Below, piece by piece: positions 17,663 through 26,355 of a stretch of DNA of 64,000 nt. This DNA comes from Bacteroidota bacterium (GTDB lineage Bacteria; Bacteroidota; Bacteroidia; Chitinophagales; LD1). Each line of letters starts with the position of its first letter. Position 1 is the stretch's first letter. The position numbers and the translations under genes were made by a program. The notes beneath the pieces were generated by a model. That model was not told the origin of the DNA, made no database searches, and was given only the letters and a program-made list of their open reading frames with translations. The stretch is taken from the NCBI GenBank assembly GCA_018267385.1, contig JAFDYN010000014.1, positions 120,950 through 184,949 on the forward strand, in the 5' to 3' direction.

Positions 17663-17689
17663 TTCTACTGGGACTATCATAAAAGAAGA

Positions 17690-17746
17690 ACGGCCACCCT
17701 TCCGAGCAGCCGTCCCTTTTCAACCCAACCCCTCCGAGCGGAGGGG
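17690..17746. terminator. Hairpins between porQ and hsp20
   Basis: ACGGC (17690-17694) pairs with GCCGT (17709-17713), followed by CCCTTTT, which could end porQ. A second perfect 8-bp stem, CCCCTCCG (17729-17736) with CGGAGGGG (17739-17746), separates it from the leftward hsp20 gene and may serve that strand. Confidence 0.5.
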
Positions 17747-17774
17747 CCTAAACCCAATTTATGAAAAAACCCAT

Positions 17775-18221
17775 TTACGACACCTTGATCTCGATAGGTC
17801 CTTTTGCTTTCGCTTCTTCTACCTTTGGCAGTACTACATAAAGGATGCCATCTTTGTATTCTGCGCTTATTTTTTCTGCATTCACAGTCTTAGGGAGTGT
17901 GAAGCTGCGCTTGAAGGATGCAAAGTGAAACTCCCTCCGGGTCCACTTTTCGTTTTCTTCATTCTTGACCTCAGACTTTTCGGTGCTGATGGTTAGTATA
18001 TTATCTGTTACTTCCAGCTTGAAAGCATCTTTCGCCTGGCCCGGGGCAGCGATCTCTATTTTGTAGCCATCTGCTGTCTCTTTAGTATTGACCAGCACCG
18101 GAGTGCGTACGCCCTCAAAGAAGTCGTTGCCAAATTCATTTTCTGAGAAGGTGTCAAACCAGTTTGTAAACCTTGGAAATCCAAACCTTCCTGCTTGTGG
18201 TTTTACTGATACGAGTGTCAT
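17775..18221 (-). CDS. Hsp20/alpha-crystallin small heat-shock protein
   Basis: This 148-residue protein has an alpha-crystallin domain at about residues 40-135: TADGYKIEIAAPGQAKDAFKL, then FKRSFTLPKTVNAEKISAEYKDGILYV. It ends in the short tail KGPIEIKVS, whose I-x-I (IEI) is the oligomer contact. It should be an ATP-independent holdase. The 250-base upstream region is AT-rich and contains a long inverted repeat (18294-18338) that may control it. Confidence 0.9.
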   Translation of the reverse strand: MTLVSVKPQAGRFGFPRFTNWFDTFSENEFGNDFFEGVRTPVLVNTKETADGYKIEIAAPGQAKDAFKLEVTDNILTISTEKSEVKNEENEKWTRREFHFASFKRSFTLPKTVNAEKISAEYKDGILYVVLPKVEEAKAKGPIEIKVS

Positions 18222-18293
18222 ATTCTTGTTTTTATTTTTGGTTTAAGTAATATGATTCGTAATAGTCAAAGCCCGTACCAGTCCAGATTTTTA

Positions 18294-18338
18294 TGCCAAT
18301 TTGTCGTTTTTATCTAAATTTTAAATGACAATTTGGCA
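18294..18338. promoter_or_regulatory. Inverted repeat in the hsp20/ABC divergent region
   Basis: TGCCAATTTGTC (18294-18305) and GACAATTTGGCA (18327-18338) are reverse complements at 11 of 12 positions, separated by 21 AT-rich bases. The arms are two helical turns apart, which fits an operator for a dimeric regulator of hsp20, the ABC operon or both. Confidence 0.45.
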
Positions 18339-18472
18339 ATTTATTGTTTTTGAACCGAACAAAATGTCTTAGAACAATGACCAAGCTATAGCCTTTTGTC
18401 CTTAGACGCTGTACAGTAGCCTAAACTTACACCCATACGCCGCTGTTTTCATACCTTTATCGCAGATACGAG

Positions 18473-19393
18473 ATGGATCAGGTAACCCTAAGAAATATAG
18501 AGAAGCGATATGGCGATCATATCGCTTCTGCCAGCGTGAGCTTCAGCATACCACGAGGCTCTATTTTTGGGCTGCTGGGGCCCAATGGCGCCGGCAAGAC
18601 CACCCTCATCCGCATGATCACACGGATCACCATGCCTGATAGCGGTCAGGTACTCTTTGGCGGAGAGCCGCTGCGAGAGGAGCACACCAGCCGTATAGGA
18701 TACATGCCCGAGGAGCGCGGACTGTATAAGACGATGAAGGTCTATGAGCATCTCATCTACCTGGCCCGGCTCAAAAACCTGAGTGGTACCGAAGCTGCGA
18801 ACAGGGTGAATCAATGGCTGGATAAGTTTGAGATAGCCGGCTGGAAGCAAAAAAAGATAGAAGAACTATCTAAGGGCATGGCGCAGAAGGTACAGTTTAT
18901 AGCTACCGTACTGCATGACCCGGACCTGCTGATACTCGACGAGCCTTTCTCCGGTCTGGACCCTATCAATGCAAAACTGATAGAAGACGAGATATATGCA
19001 CTGAGGCAGCAGGGCAAAACGATCATTTTCTCTACGCACCGCATGGAGCAGGTAGAGGATATCTGCGACCAGATAGTGCTGATAGACCAAGGTCACAAGA
19101 TACTGGAGGGCGAGGTGGCAGAACTCAAGCAGCGCTTCAAAGAAGATAAATACCACATTACCTTTGACGGAGTGGTGGGCGATGATTTTGCCGAAACGTT
19201 TGATGTGCAGATGGTGACAGAGCACGAGGCAACGGTACACTCCCGCTCCTGCAGCAATGACATCCTGAAATACTTTCTGGATAGGGACATCACAATACGT
19301 AGCTATAGTGAGATACTACCCAGCCTGAATGAAATTTTTATACGTGCCGTGAATGAACCCAAATCCAGGGCAGACCAGCCAACCTATATATGA
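18473..19393 (+). CDS. ABC exporter ATP-binding subunit (NatA-like, DUF4162 tail)
   Basis: This 306-residue ATPase has Walker A GPNGAGKTT (36-44), signature ELSKGMAQK (131-139), Walker B LLILDEP (152-158) and the switch His in FSTHRMEQ. Residues from about 215 to 300 form the C-terminal DUF4162 extension common in such ATPases. The stop overlaps the permease start by four bases (ATGA), so the two are translationally coupled and form one exporter. NatA-type pairs export sodium or toxic small molecules; the substrate here is not known. Confidence 0.9.
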   Translation: MDQVTLRNIEKRYGDHIASASVSFSIPRGSIFGLLGPNGAGKTTLIRMITRITMPDSGQVLFGGEPLREEHTSRIGYMPEERGLYKTMKVYEHLIYLARLKNLSGTEAANRVNQWLDKFEIAGWKQKKIEELSKGMAQKVQFIATVLHDPDLLILDEPFSGLDPINAKLIEDEIYALRQQGKTIIFSTHRMEQVEDICDQIVLIDQGHKILEGEVAELKQRFKEDKYHITFDGVVGDDFAETFDVQMVTEHEATVHSRSCSNDILKYFLDRDITIRSYSEILPSLNEIFIRAVNEPKSRADQPTYI

Positions 19394-20676
19394 GCAAGAT
19401 TTTGATCATCATGCAGCGGGAATACATCACCCGCGTGCGCAAAAGGACCTTTATCGTCTCCACGCTGCTTGCCCCACTGGGTTTCTTTGCGTTGATATTG
19501 TTTTCTGTGCTGATGTCTAACTACTCCGGCGGTACCAAACAAGTGGCTATATATGATGATGCCGGCCTGTTTAGTGGTGTGGCCTTCCCTGATGCGCCGG
19601 ACAGGTCTGTAGAACTGCACTACATAAAAGGCGATCAGACCACAAGCAAAAAATACGATGCCATCATCCGCATACCGGCCAACTATGATATAGACAACCC
19701 GCGAAAAATAGCTATCAGCTGCACCTCTGATAAGAATCTGGGCATGATAGCCAGCACATATATCAATAAGGTTTTCTCTGACAAGGTGCGCCAGGTCAGA
19801 GCCAGCAAAATGAATATCACGCAGGACCAACTGGACAACCTGAATACCGATATTGAGCTCTCCTATCAGAAGCTATCTGAGGATAAGAAGAAAGGCGCTA
19901 CCGCTGTAGTAGGCATGGGCTTTGGGTATCTGATAGGGATAGCCATCTATACCCTGCTACTGGTCTATGGTACGATGATCATGAAGGGTGTGGTAGAAGA
20001 AAAATCATCGCGTATCATGGAGGTGCTGGTCTCCAGTGTGAAACCGATACAGCTCATGCTGGGCAAGATACTAGGCATCGCTGCGGTAGGGCTCACGCAG
20101 TTTATCCTCTGGATCATCCTCATGTCGCTGTCTGTCATATTTCTGCTGCCTGCCCTCGGCCTGACCCGGCCACCCGGTGGCCAGCGCATGCCGGCCAGTG
20201 AGACGATGGACCCGCAGACTGTAGATCAGGTCATCAGCATATTGAAAGATTTTCATTACGGCCCGATGATCGTAGTACTCCTCTTGTTTTTTCTCGGCGG
20301 CTTTCTGCTGTATGGTTCCCTCTTTGCTGCTATAGGCGCTGCGGGCGGAGACGAGACGGACTCTCAGTCGCTGACCTTTCCCGTCATCCTGCCCATCATC
20401 ATTACCATCGCCATGATGACCAATATCCTCGGCCAGCCGGATGGCAAACTAGCCTTCTGGGCTTCGCTGGTACCTTTCTCGTCACCCATCATCATGCCGT
20501 CACTCATGCCTGCCAATCCGCCCCTATGGCAGATAGCGCTTTCATTGATATTATTATTCGGTGGATTTGTAGTGTGTGCAGCGCTGGCAGCCCGTATCTA
20601 TCGTACGGGTATTCTCATGTATGGCAAGAAAACATCCTTCCGCGAGATAGGCCGCTGGCTCTTTATGAAAAGCTGA
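19390..20676 (+). CDS. ABC-2 type permease (NatB-like)
   Basis: This 428-residue permease has one N-terminal transmembrane helix (about 20-40). A large extracytoplasmic domain follows to about residue 175, then five or six helices, including LIGIAIYTLLLVYGTMIMKG and ILPIIITIAMMTNILG. The EEKSSRIMEVLVSSVKP motif between helices is characteristic of NatB/ABC2_membrane_3 permeases and couples to the ATPase. It is the partner of the preceding ATP-binding gene. Confidence 0.9.
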   Translation: MSKILIIMQREYITRVRKRTFIVSTLLAPLGFFALILFSVLMSNYSGGTKQVAIYDDAGLFSGVAFPDAPDRSVELHYIKGDQTTSKKYDAIIRIPANYDIDNPRKIAISCTSDKNLGMIASTYINKVFSDKVRQVRASKMNITQDQLDNLNTDIELSYQKLSEDKKKGATAVVGMGFGYLIGIAIYTLLLVYGTMIMKGVVEEKSSRIMEVLVSSVKPIQLMLGKILGIAAVGLTQFILWIILMSLSVIFLLPALGLTRPPGGQRMPASETMDPQTVDQVISILKDFHYGPMIVVLLLFFLGGFLLYGSLFAAIGAAGGDETDSQSLTFPVILPIIITIAMMTNILGQPDGKLAFWASLVPFSSPIIMPSLMPANPPLWQIALSLILLFGGFVVCAALAARIYRTGILMYGKKTSFREIGRWLFMKS

Positions 20677-20789
20677 TGAGCACATGAAGTTTATCAGCAC
20701 ATTTGTGTGCTACATTCTCTACTTTGGCATTTGTTTTGCGAAAGCGCATGTCATACTAAATTTTTGACCAACACTAAATATTTTCAACC

Positions 20790-21677
20790 ATGATGATCAA
20801 ACGACTCATAAGCTTTACCGGCCTGCTTCTTCCGCTGCTGTCCTTTGCACAGCAGGAGATCACTATTACTGAGACCTCAAAGGACTTCAGCGGCGGCAAT
20901 AAAAACTCATACGTACTGACCATACCGGAGGCCAGCCTCAAAGACGTGAACAATGACTGGCAGAAAATGATCAAAAAAGATGCAAAGGGAAAGATAGAAG
21001 ACAATAAGTCAGAGGTCAAAGCATCTTTGGTCACGCTCAAGGCTGTCTCGGGTGTGCCGCTCATGATCTACAGCCGCACGATGGAGGCCAAAGAGGGTAT
21101 CCAGCTATCGGTCTGGCTGATGGAGGGAGACTCATTCATCTCTACCGGATACTCAGCAGACAAGAGTACAGCCGTACAAAAATACCTGCACGACTTTGGT
21201 GTACAGGAATACAAAGCTGTAGCAAAAAAGCAGCTCGAAGACCAGCAGGACAAACAAAAGCAACTGGAAAAGATCTATGACGGATTTGTGAAAGACCAGA
21301 AAAAAGCCGACAAGGAAGTGACTGATGCTCAGAAGGAAATAGAGAAACTGAAGCAAAAGAACATAGACGAGGAAGGCAATATCAAGCAGGCAAAAGCTAA
21401 TAAGGAGGCCAACATAAGCACTGCCAGCTCACAAAAAGATATAGATGCTGAGAAAAAGCACACAAAAGAGCTCGAAGGCTATATCAAAGACCAGGAGAAG
21501 GCTGAAAACAACATCAAGAGCAATAACAAGCGCATAGAACGTCTGCAGGACAAGATAAAAGATGAAACAGCAAACAGCGCAAAAGCAAAGGACAACCAAG
21601 GCCCGGCCAGCAGCAATGTAGATGCTCAGAAAACCCAGGTGGCAGCCGCGCAGGACAAGCTGAATAATATCAAATAA
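20790..21677 (+). CDS. Secreted coiled-coil protein of unknown function
   Basis: This 295-residue protein has a signal peptide (1-20). An N-terminal globular part (about 21-145) includes GNKNSYVLTIPEASLKDVNNDW. A long Lys/Glu/Gln-rich coiled coil follows from about 150 to 295, with heptad-like runs such as KEVTDAQKEIEKLKQKNID. No known family was recognised. It stands alone between the ABC operon and a strong terminator. A periplasmic spacer or structural role is only a guess. Confidence 0.65.
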   Translation: MMIKRLISFTGLLLPLLSFAQQEITITETSKDFSGGNKNSYVLTIPEASLKDVNNDWQKMIKKDAKGKIEDNKSEVKASLVTLKAVSGVPLMIYSRTMEAKEGIQLSVWLMEGDSFISTGYSADKSTAVQKYLHDFGVQEYKAVAKKQLEDQQDKQKQLEKIYDGFVKDQKKADKEVTDAQKEIEKLKQKNIDEEGNIKQAKANKEANISTASSQKDIDAEKKHTKELEGYIKDQEKAENNIKSNNKRIERLQDKIKDETANSAKAKDNQGPASSNVDAQKTQVAAAQDKLNNIK

Positions 21678-21700
21678 TTTAAACTGACGTAAAAAGCAGA

Positions 21701-21728
21701 AAATGCCATCCATACGGGTGGCATTTTT
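21701..21728 (+). terminator. Terminator after the coiled-coil gene
   Basis: AATGCCA(T)CC (21702-21711) pairs with GG(G)TGGCATT (21716-21725), followed by a short T run. Confidence 0.75.
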
Positions 21729-21786
21729 ACTTTATCCGCTTGCACAAAAACTGAATTTGGCTAAATTGCGTGGTATAACTATTTGA

Positions 21787-22650
21787 ATGAAAGGAATAAT
21801 ACTCGCAGGAGGTTCCGGTACGCGTCTCTACCCGATCACATATGCGATCAGTAAACAGATCATGCCGATATATGATAAGCCCATGATCTATTATCCCTTG
21901 TCTGTGCTGCTCAAAGCCGGGATCAATGAGATACTGATCATTTCGACCCCTACAGACCTGCCCAACTTCGAGCGGCTGCTCGGTGATGGCAAAAAATACG
22001 GTTGTAAGTTCTCATACAAGATACAGGAAGTGCCCAATGGCCTTGCGCAGGCATTTGTGCTGGGCGAGGAGTTTATAGGCAATGACAAAGTGGCCCTGAT
22101 ACTTGGTGATAATATCTTCTACGGTACAGGCCTCGATCAGCTCCTGAAGAGCAACAATAATCCCGATGGCGGCGTGGTGTATGCCTATCACGTGTCCGAC
22201 CCTGAGCGCTACGGTGTAGTAGATTTTGACAAAGATGGCAAGGCCATCTCTATAGAGGAAAAACCCAAGGAGCCAAAGTCAAACTATGCAGTGCCTGGAC
22301 TCTATTTTTATGACAATGAGGTGGTCAAGATCGCAAAAGAACTGAAGCCGAGCCCTCGTGGCGAGTATGAGATCACTGATGTAAACAAAGAATATCTGCG
22401 TCAGGGCAAACTGAAAGTAGGTATCCTGGACCGCGGTACGGCATGGCTCGACACAGGCACATTTGACTCTCTCATGCAGGCTTCGCAGTTTGTACAGGTA
22501 ATAGAACAACGCCAGGGCCTCAAAGTGGGCTGCATAGAGGAGGAAGCTTTCCGCCAGGGCTTTATCAGCCATGATCAGCTCAAGGCACTGGCCGAGCCAC
22601 TCATGAAAAGCGGATACGGAAAATATCTCATGGATCTTTTGACAACATAA
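21787..22650 (+). CDS. rfbA: Glucose-1-phosphate thymidylyltransferase
   Basis: This 287-residue enzyme makes dTDP-glucose from dTTP and glucose-1-phosphate, the first step toward dTDP-rhamnose and related sugars. The nucleotide-binding signature [17 protein letters not shown] is at residues 8-24 and the catalytic-site segment LGDNIFYG follows. The [18 protein letters not shown] and [10 protein letters not shown] segments match RmlA. The rest of the dTDP-rhamnose pathway (rfbB, rfbC, rfbD) is not in the window. The gene begins a four-gene rightward surface-polysaccharide group. Confidence 0.92.
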   Translation: MKGIILAGGSGTRLYPITYAISKQIMPIYDKPMIYYPLSVLLKAGINEILIISTPTDLPNFERLLGDGKKYGCKFSYKIQEVPNGLAQAFVLGEEFIGNDKVALILGDNIFYGTGLDQLLKSNNNPDGGVVYAYHVSDPERYGVVDFDKDGKAISIEEKPKEPKSNYAVPGLYFYDNEVVKIAKELKPSPRGEYEITDVNKEYLRQGKLKVGILDRGTAWLDTGTFDSLMQASQFVQVIEQRQGLKVGCIEEEAFRQGFISHDQLKALAEPLMKSGYGKYLMDLLTT

Positions 22651-22681
22651 CTGAAACGACCCAAACCCAAGATCAAAAGGC

Positions 22682-23620
22682 ATGATTAAAAAGATACTCG
22701 TCACAGGTGGTGCCGGATTTGTAGGAAGCTGTATGGTGGATCGCCTGATAGAGGATCCCGATAATTTTGTAGTAATAGTAGACGACCTTTCCACGGGCAA
22801 TATCACACGCCTGCCGGAGGTGCACAAAGATCGCTGGAAATTTATCAAGTGCAATGTAAACGGCTATCGCGACATCTCTGCGGTGATGATGGCCTATCAG
22901 TTTGATTATGTCTTCCACTATGCGGCGGTAGTGGGCGTACAGCGCACATTGCAGAATCCCGTCTCTGTTTTGCAGGATATCAACGGGTTCAAATACCTGC
23001 TGGACCTGTGCAAGAATACTGGGGTGAAACGGGTCTTTTTCTCCTCTTCATCTGAGGTCTATGGTGAGCCATTTGAGCATCCGCAGAATGAGCAGACCAC
23101 GCCGCTCAACTCCCGCCTGCCGTACGCAGTGGTGAAGAACGTCGGTGAGGCTTTTCTGCGCTCTTACAAGCAGGAATTCGACCTTGACTATACCATTTTC
23201 CGTTTCTTCAATACTTATGGCCCTAAGCAAAGCCAGGATTTTGTGATGTCTAAGTTTATAAATGCGGCGCTGGCCGGTCGTGATATCACGATCTATGGTG
23301 ACGGCTCGCAGACGCGTACTTTCTGCTATAAGGATGATAACATAGACGCCTGCTACAATGCCTTTGTGAATGACTATATCGTGAACGATACTGTCAATAT
23401 CGGTAGCGACTTTGAGACCACGGTTCTCGATCTGGCAAAGCTGATCATACAGGTGACGGAGTCAAAGTCAAAGATCGTCTTCCTGCCACCTCTAAAGGAG
23501 GGAGACATGTCCCGCCGCAAACCGGATAACAGCAAGATGCGCGAACTGCTCGGCAGGCCGCTAATACCGATAGAAGCCGGCATACGCCTCACCATAGAGT
23601 CCGGCAAATACAACTATTGA
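22682..23620 (+). CDS. NAD-dependent epimerase/dehydratase (extended SDR)
   Basis: This 312-residue extended SDR protein has NAD-binding GGAGFVGS (9-16) and the catalytic YxxxK in YAVVKNVGE, with a Ser-rich strand FFSSSSEVYGEP before it. FRFFNTYGPKQ and the GDGSQTRTFCYKDD segment are typical of sugar-nucleotide epimerases, 4,6-dehydratases and UDP-glucuronate decarboxylases. The precise substrate cannot be fixed from sequence alone. It follows rfbA by 31 bases, which supports a role in nucleotide-sugar conversion for a surface glycan. Confidence 0.85.
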   Translation: MIKKILVTGGAGFVGSCMVDRLIEDPDNFVVIVDDLSTGNITRLPEVHKDRWKFIKCNVNGYRDISAVMMAYQFDYVFHYAAVVGVQRTLQNPVSVLQDINGFKYLLDLCKNTGVKRVFFSSSSEVYGEPFEHPQNEQTTPLNSRLPYAVVKNVGEAFLRSYKQEFDLDYTIFRFFNTYGPKQSQDFVMSKFINAALAGRDITIYGDGSQTRTFCYKDDNIDACYNAFVNDYIVNDTVNIGSDFETTVLDLAKLIIQVTESKSKIVFLPPLKEGDMSRRKPDNSKMRELLGRPLIPIEAGIRLTIESGKYNY

Positions 23621-23667
23621 TCACACTCGCGCTCAGAGTGAGATATTATTAGTTTCTTTAGGCTGCT

Positions 23668-24615
23668 ATGTCAGTCCGCAAGAGATTTATATCCCTTACT
23701 TCGCCATTCACGGGAGTGCTATCCCTTAATGCGCTGGCAACACTGACCGGACATCATTTTATTATCCCTTTTTATCATATAGTCAGTGATGAGCCTTGTC
23801 CGCATATCCAGCACCTCTATGATTTTAAAAATGTTAAACAATTCGAGCAGGACCTCGACTACCTTACCTCAGAATATACGCCGATAGGAGCCTCAGATTT
23901 AAATGACGTATTAGCCGGAAAATATAAGGGCAAAAGGATCATGCTTCTGACCTTTGATGATGGGTTACGGCAAATGTATGAAGTGGTCGCTCCCATCCTA
24001 TTGCGCAAAGGCATTCCTGCAGTTTTTTTCCTGAATAACGATTTTATAGACAATAAGGGCCTGATGTTTCGGTATAAGGCCAGTCTGGCGTGGGATGCAT
24101 TTGTAGATCAGTATAACCTCGTCATAGCCGAAAACGATCAGGAGGTGATGGCTGAAGTCACAAAGGAAACAGCAGCCATGTTTGAAGATTTCAGGTTCAG
24201 CTATAAGCCATATATGAGCAAGGAACAGATCGCAGACCTTATATCACAGGGTTTTGCCATTGGGGCACATAGTTGTAGCCATCCCTATTATTATACCCTC
24301 ACGACAGAGCAACAACTGCAGGAGACTTTTGACTCTGTAAATGGTTTGGTACGAGACTTTGGTCTCAGTCAAAAACTCTTCGCCTTTCCCTTTACCGATC
24401 ATGGGGTATCGTGGAGTTTTTTTGATGAGATATTTAAGGAGAAAGGTATCGATTTCTCTTTCGGCGGAGCCGGTATCAAGAATGATATACATCCGCGACA
24501 AATGCAGCGGATACCTATGGAAGGATGGGCAGCTGGCGCTGAGCAAACACTGAAATCCGAGTATCTTTACTACCTGCTCAGGATGCCCCTGATGAAAAAC
24601 ACCATCAAAAGGTGA
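23668..24615 (+). CDS. Polysaccharide deacetylase (NodB-like)
   Basis: This 315-residue protein has the carbohydrate esterase 4 pattern: a metal and catalytic-base motif LLTFDDG, the HSCSH metal motif in GAHSCSHPYYY, and a later FPFTDHG strand. There is no clear cleavable signal. The domain would remove N-acetyl groups from GlcNAc- or GalNAc-type residues. Its place between the epimerase and a GNAT gene suggests modification of a surface polysaccharide or its precursor. The next gene starts five bases after its stop. Confidence 0.82.
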   Translation: MSVRKRFISLTSPFTGVLSLNALATLTGHHFIIPFYHIVSDEPCPHIQHLYDFKNVKQFEQDLDYLTSEYTPIGASDLNDVLAGKYKGKRIMLLTFDDGLRQMYEVVAPILLRKGIPAVFFLNNDFIDNKGLMFRYKASLAWDAFVDQYNLVIAENDQEVMAEVTKETAAMFEDFRFSYKPYMSKEQIADLISQGFAIGAHSCSHPYYYTLTTEQQLQETFDSVNGLVRDFGLSQKLFAFPFTDHGVSWSFFDEIFKEKGIDFSFGGAGIKNDIHPRQMQRIPMEGWAAGAEQTLKSEYLYYLLRMPLMKNTIKR

Positions 24616-24619
24616 CCGG

Positions 24620-25717
24620 ATGGAGATCACGACATACAATGCGGCACAATTACATGAGTTCATCCGATCGGATGAGTTTCGCTCTATGCCTGTCATCCCT
24701 ATCAGTACGCCGCGTGCTATATCACATATGTACAATCCTCGCGCAGAGTCAGACGATGTGCTGCTGATCATAGCCAGAGACGCTGGCCGTATGGTAGGCT
24801 ATCTGGGTGTCTTGCCTGACAAGATTTTCAATGAAAGAAGTGAAGCGCATAGGTGCGGCTGGCTGAGCTGTATGTGGGTAGACCCGGAGGTGCGTGGCAA
24901 GGGTATTGCAAAGAAGCTGATCGGTACCGCGTTTGACACTTACCATGATCACATACTCGTGACAGAATTTACACCTGAGGCACAGGGGCTGTACGACAGG
25001 TCCGGGCACTTCAATGCACTGCGTACAAATGATGGGCTACGCTGCTATCTGCGATTTAACCTCCACGAGGTGCTGCCTAAAAAGAACGAGCGGTATAAAA
25101 AACTTGTACCTGTATTAGCTGTGGTCGATGCTTTAGCTAATATTTCTATCAATATGAGGCTTCGTGCTCGCTCGCCACGTACATCTTCATTGATATTTGA
25201 GCCTGTGGCGAATGTAGATGAAGAGATCTCCGCGCTTATCCAGTCGTACTCACCTTATAGCTTTGAGAGGAGAGACAGAGCAGAACTAAACTGGATCAAG
25301 GAATACCCCTGGCTCGTGACCGGAGCTGAAGAAGAAAGCAAGAAGTATCACTTCTCTGTCAATGCTACGCGGTTTGAAAATCGGTTTATCAAAGTGATGG
25401 AAGGCGAAACGCTAAGGGGCTTTATGCATCTCACCATCCGTGACAATCACCTTAAGATCCCTTACGTGTTTTTAGCTGACAAACATATTCCTGATGCGCT
25501 GGAGCATATATATGACCTGATGATCGGCCAATGCCTCAATATGCTGACTGTTTTGCATCCATCTATCGTGAACTACCTGCAAAAGCATAGCAGTCCTTTT
25601 GTTTATAAAAGAAGCATCAAAAGAAATTACATCATCACCAAAACGCTCGATGCTCATTTCTCTGACCATGCATCACTTCGGATACAAGATGGGGATGCGG
25701 ATTGTGCGTTTACCTAA
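24620..25717 (+). CDS. GNAT-family acetyltransferase with extra C-terminal domain
   Basis: The 365-residue protein has an N-terminal GNAT fold (about 30-145). Its acetyl-CoA pyrophosphate loop is VRGKGIAKKLIG, preceded by the strand GWLSCMWVDPE. The remaining 200 residues are an unassigned second domain, possibly a degenerate second GNAT unit (RFIKVMEGETLRGFMHLTI). It is tightly coupled to the deacetylase gene, so deacetylation and re-acylation of the same sugar is an attractive idea but only inference. Confidence 0.75.
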   Translation: MEITTYNAAQLHEFIRSDEFRSMPVIPISTPRAISHMYNPRAESDDVLLIIARDAGRMVGYLGVLPDKIFNERSEAHRCGWLSCMWVDPEVRGKGIAKKLIGTAFDTYHDHILVTEFTPEAQGLYDRSGHFNALRTNDGLRCYLRFNLHEVLPKKNERYKKLVPVLAVVDALANISINMRLRARSPRTSSLIFEPVANVDEEISALIQSYSPYSFERRDRAELNWIKEYPWLVTGAEEESKKYHFSVNATRFENRFIKVMEGETLRGFMHLTIRDNHLKIPYVFLADKHIPDALEHIYDLMIGQCLNMLTVLHPSIVNYLQKHSSPFVYKRSIKRNYIITKTLDAHFSDHASLRIQDGDADCAFT

Positions 25718-25742
25718 AAAAGCCCGCCGAATATCGGCGGGC
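25716..25742 (-). terminator. Terminator for the SusCD-lipoprotein unit
   Basis: GCCCGCCGA (25722-25730) and TCGGCGGGC (25734-25742) form a 9-bp stem with a 3-base loop. The A run on its left becomes the T tail for leftward transcription and overlaps the stop of the rightward GNAT gene. Confidence 0.8.
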
Positions 25743-25767
25743 CCAGGCGGTTTAATTCAGATGTTTA

Positions 25768-26334
25768 CTACAGACCCTGTGTCTGCTTCACTGTGCCGGA
25801 GATCGTAGAGTGATCGGTCGGGTCGTTGACATTGACCATATCCAGATCCTGGAAGCTCACGGTGATGAGCCCATTATTTACACTCACGTTTGCCGTGACA
25901 GTATTGGAGTTGGGCACATATGATTTGCCATCATAAGTAGCCCCCGTAGTAATCCTCATGTCTACTCCGATCTGAGTAGAGGCCGAGTCTGGTAGCTGGT
26001 TTGTAGTGAAGGTATACTGGCCACTGGCGGTAGGCAGATCCCAGAAGGTGAATATGAGATGAGAATAGGTGTTAGTGCCACTGCTCACGAGGGTCAGTGT
26101 TTTAAAGACATTATCGTATGTCTCGTATACCATGCTGTCATGACCATTCATGTCTTGTGTCACAAAGCTATCATCTATCTCTGTGGCGGTGTAGACGCCG
26201 CTGGCGATACCGGAGGTCACGTTATACGTCGTCCCTTTGAACGACCATGAGCCGCCATCTACTGCTTTATCCTTCTTGCATGCTGCTACAGCCAGCAGGC
26301 TTATTATTATAACTATGATTGATGTTTTTTTCAT
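25768..26334 (-). CDS. Putative lipoprotein at the end of the SusCD unit
   Basis: This 188-residue protein has a lipoprotein signal with a Cys at about residue 19 (LLAVAAC followed by KKDK). The mature part is a Thr/Ser/Gly-rich all-beta sequence with no family I recognise. It lies 21 bases after the SusD-like gene in the same direction, so it is probably a surface-exposed accessory subunit of that uptake system. Accessory lipoproteins in this place often bind the same ligand as SusD. Confidence 0.65.
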   Translation of the reverse strand: MKKTSIIVIIISLLAVAACKKDKAVDGGSWSFKGTTYNVTSGIASGVYTATEIDDSFVTQDMNGHDSMVYETYDNVFKTLTLVSSGTNTYSHLIFTFWDLPTASGQYTFTTNQLPDSASTQIGVDMRITTGATYDGKSYVPNSNTVTANVSVNNGLITVSFQDLDMVNVNDPTDHSTISGTVKQTQGL

Positions 26335-26355
26335 GTTGCTCTTAGTTTAGTTTGA

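Noticed and set aside
18331..18350. Sigma-54-like TGGCA...TTG match near the hsp20 upstream repeat
   Set aside because: The -12 element lacks the required GC, so the match is partial and probably chance.
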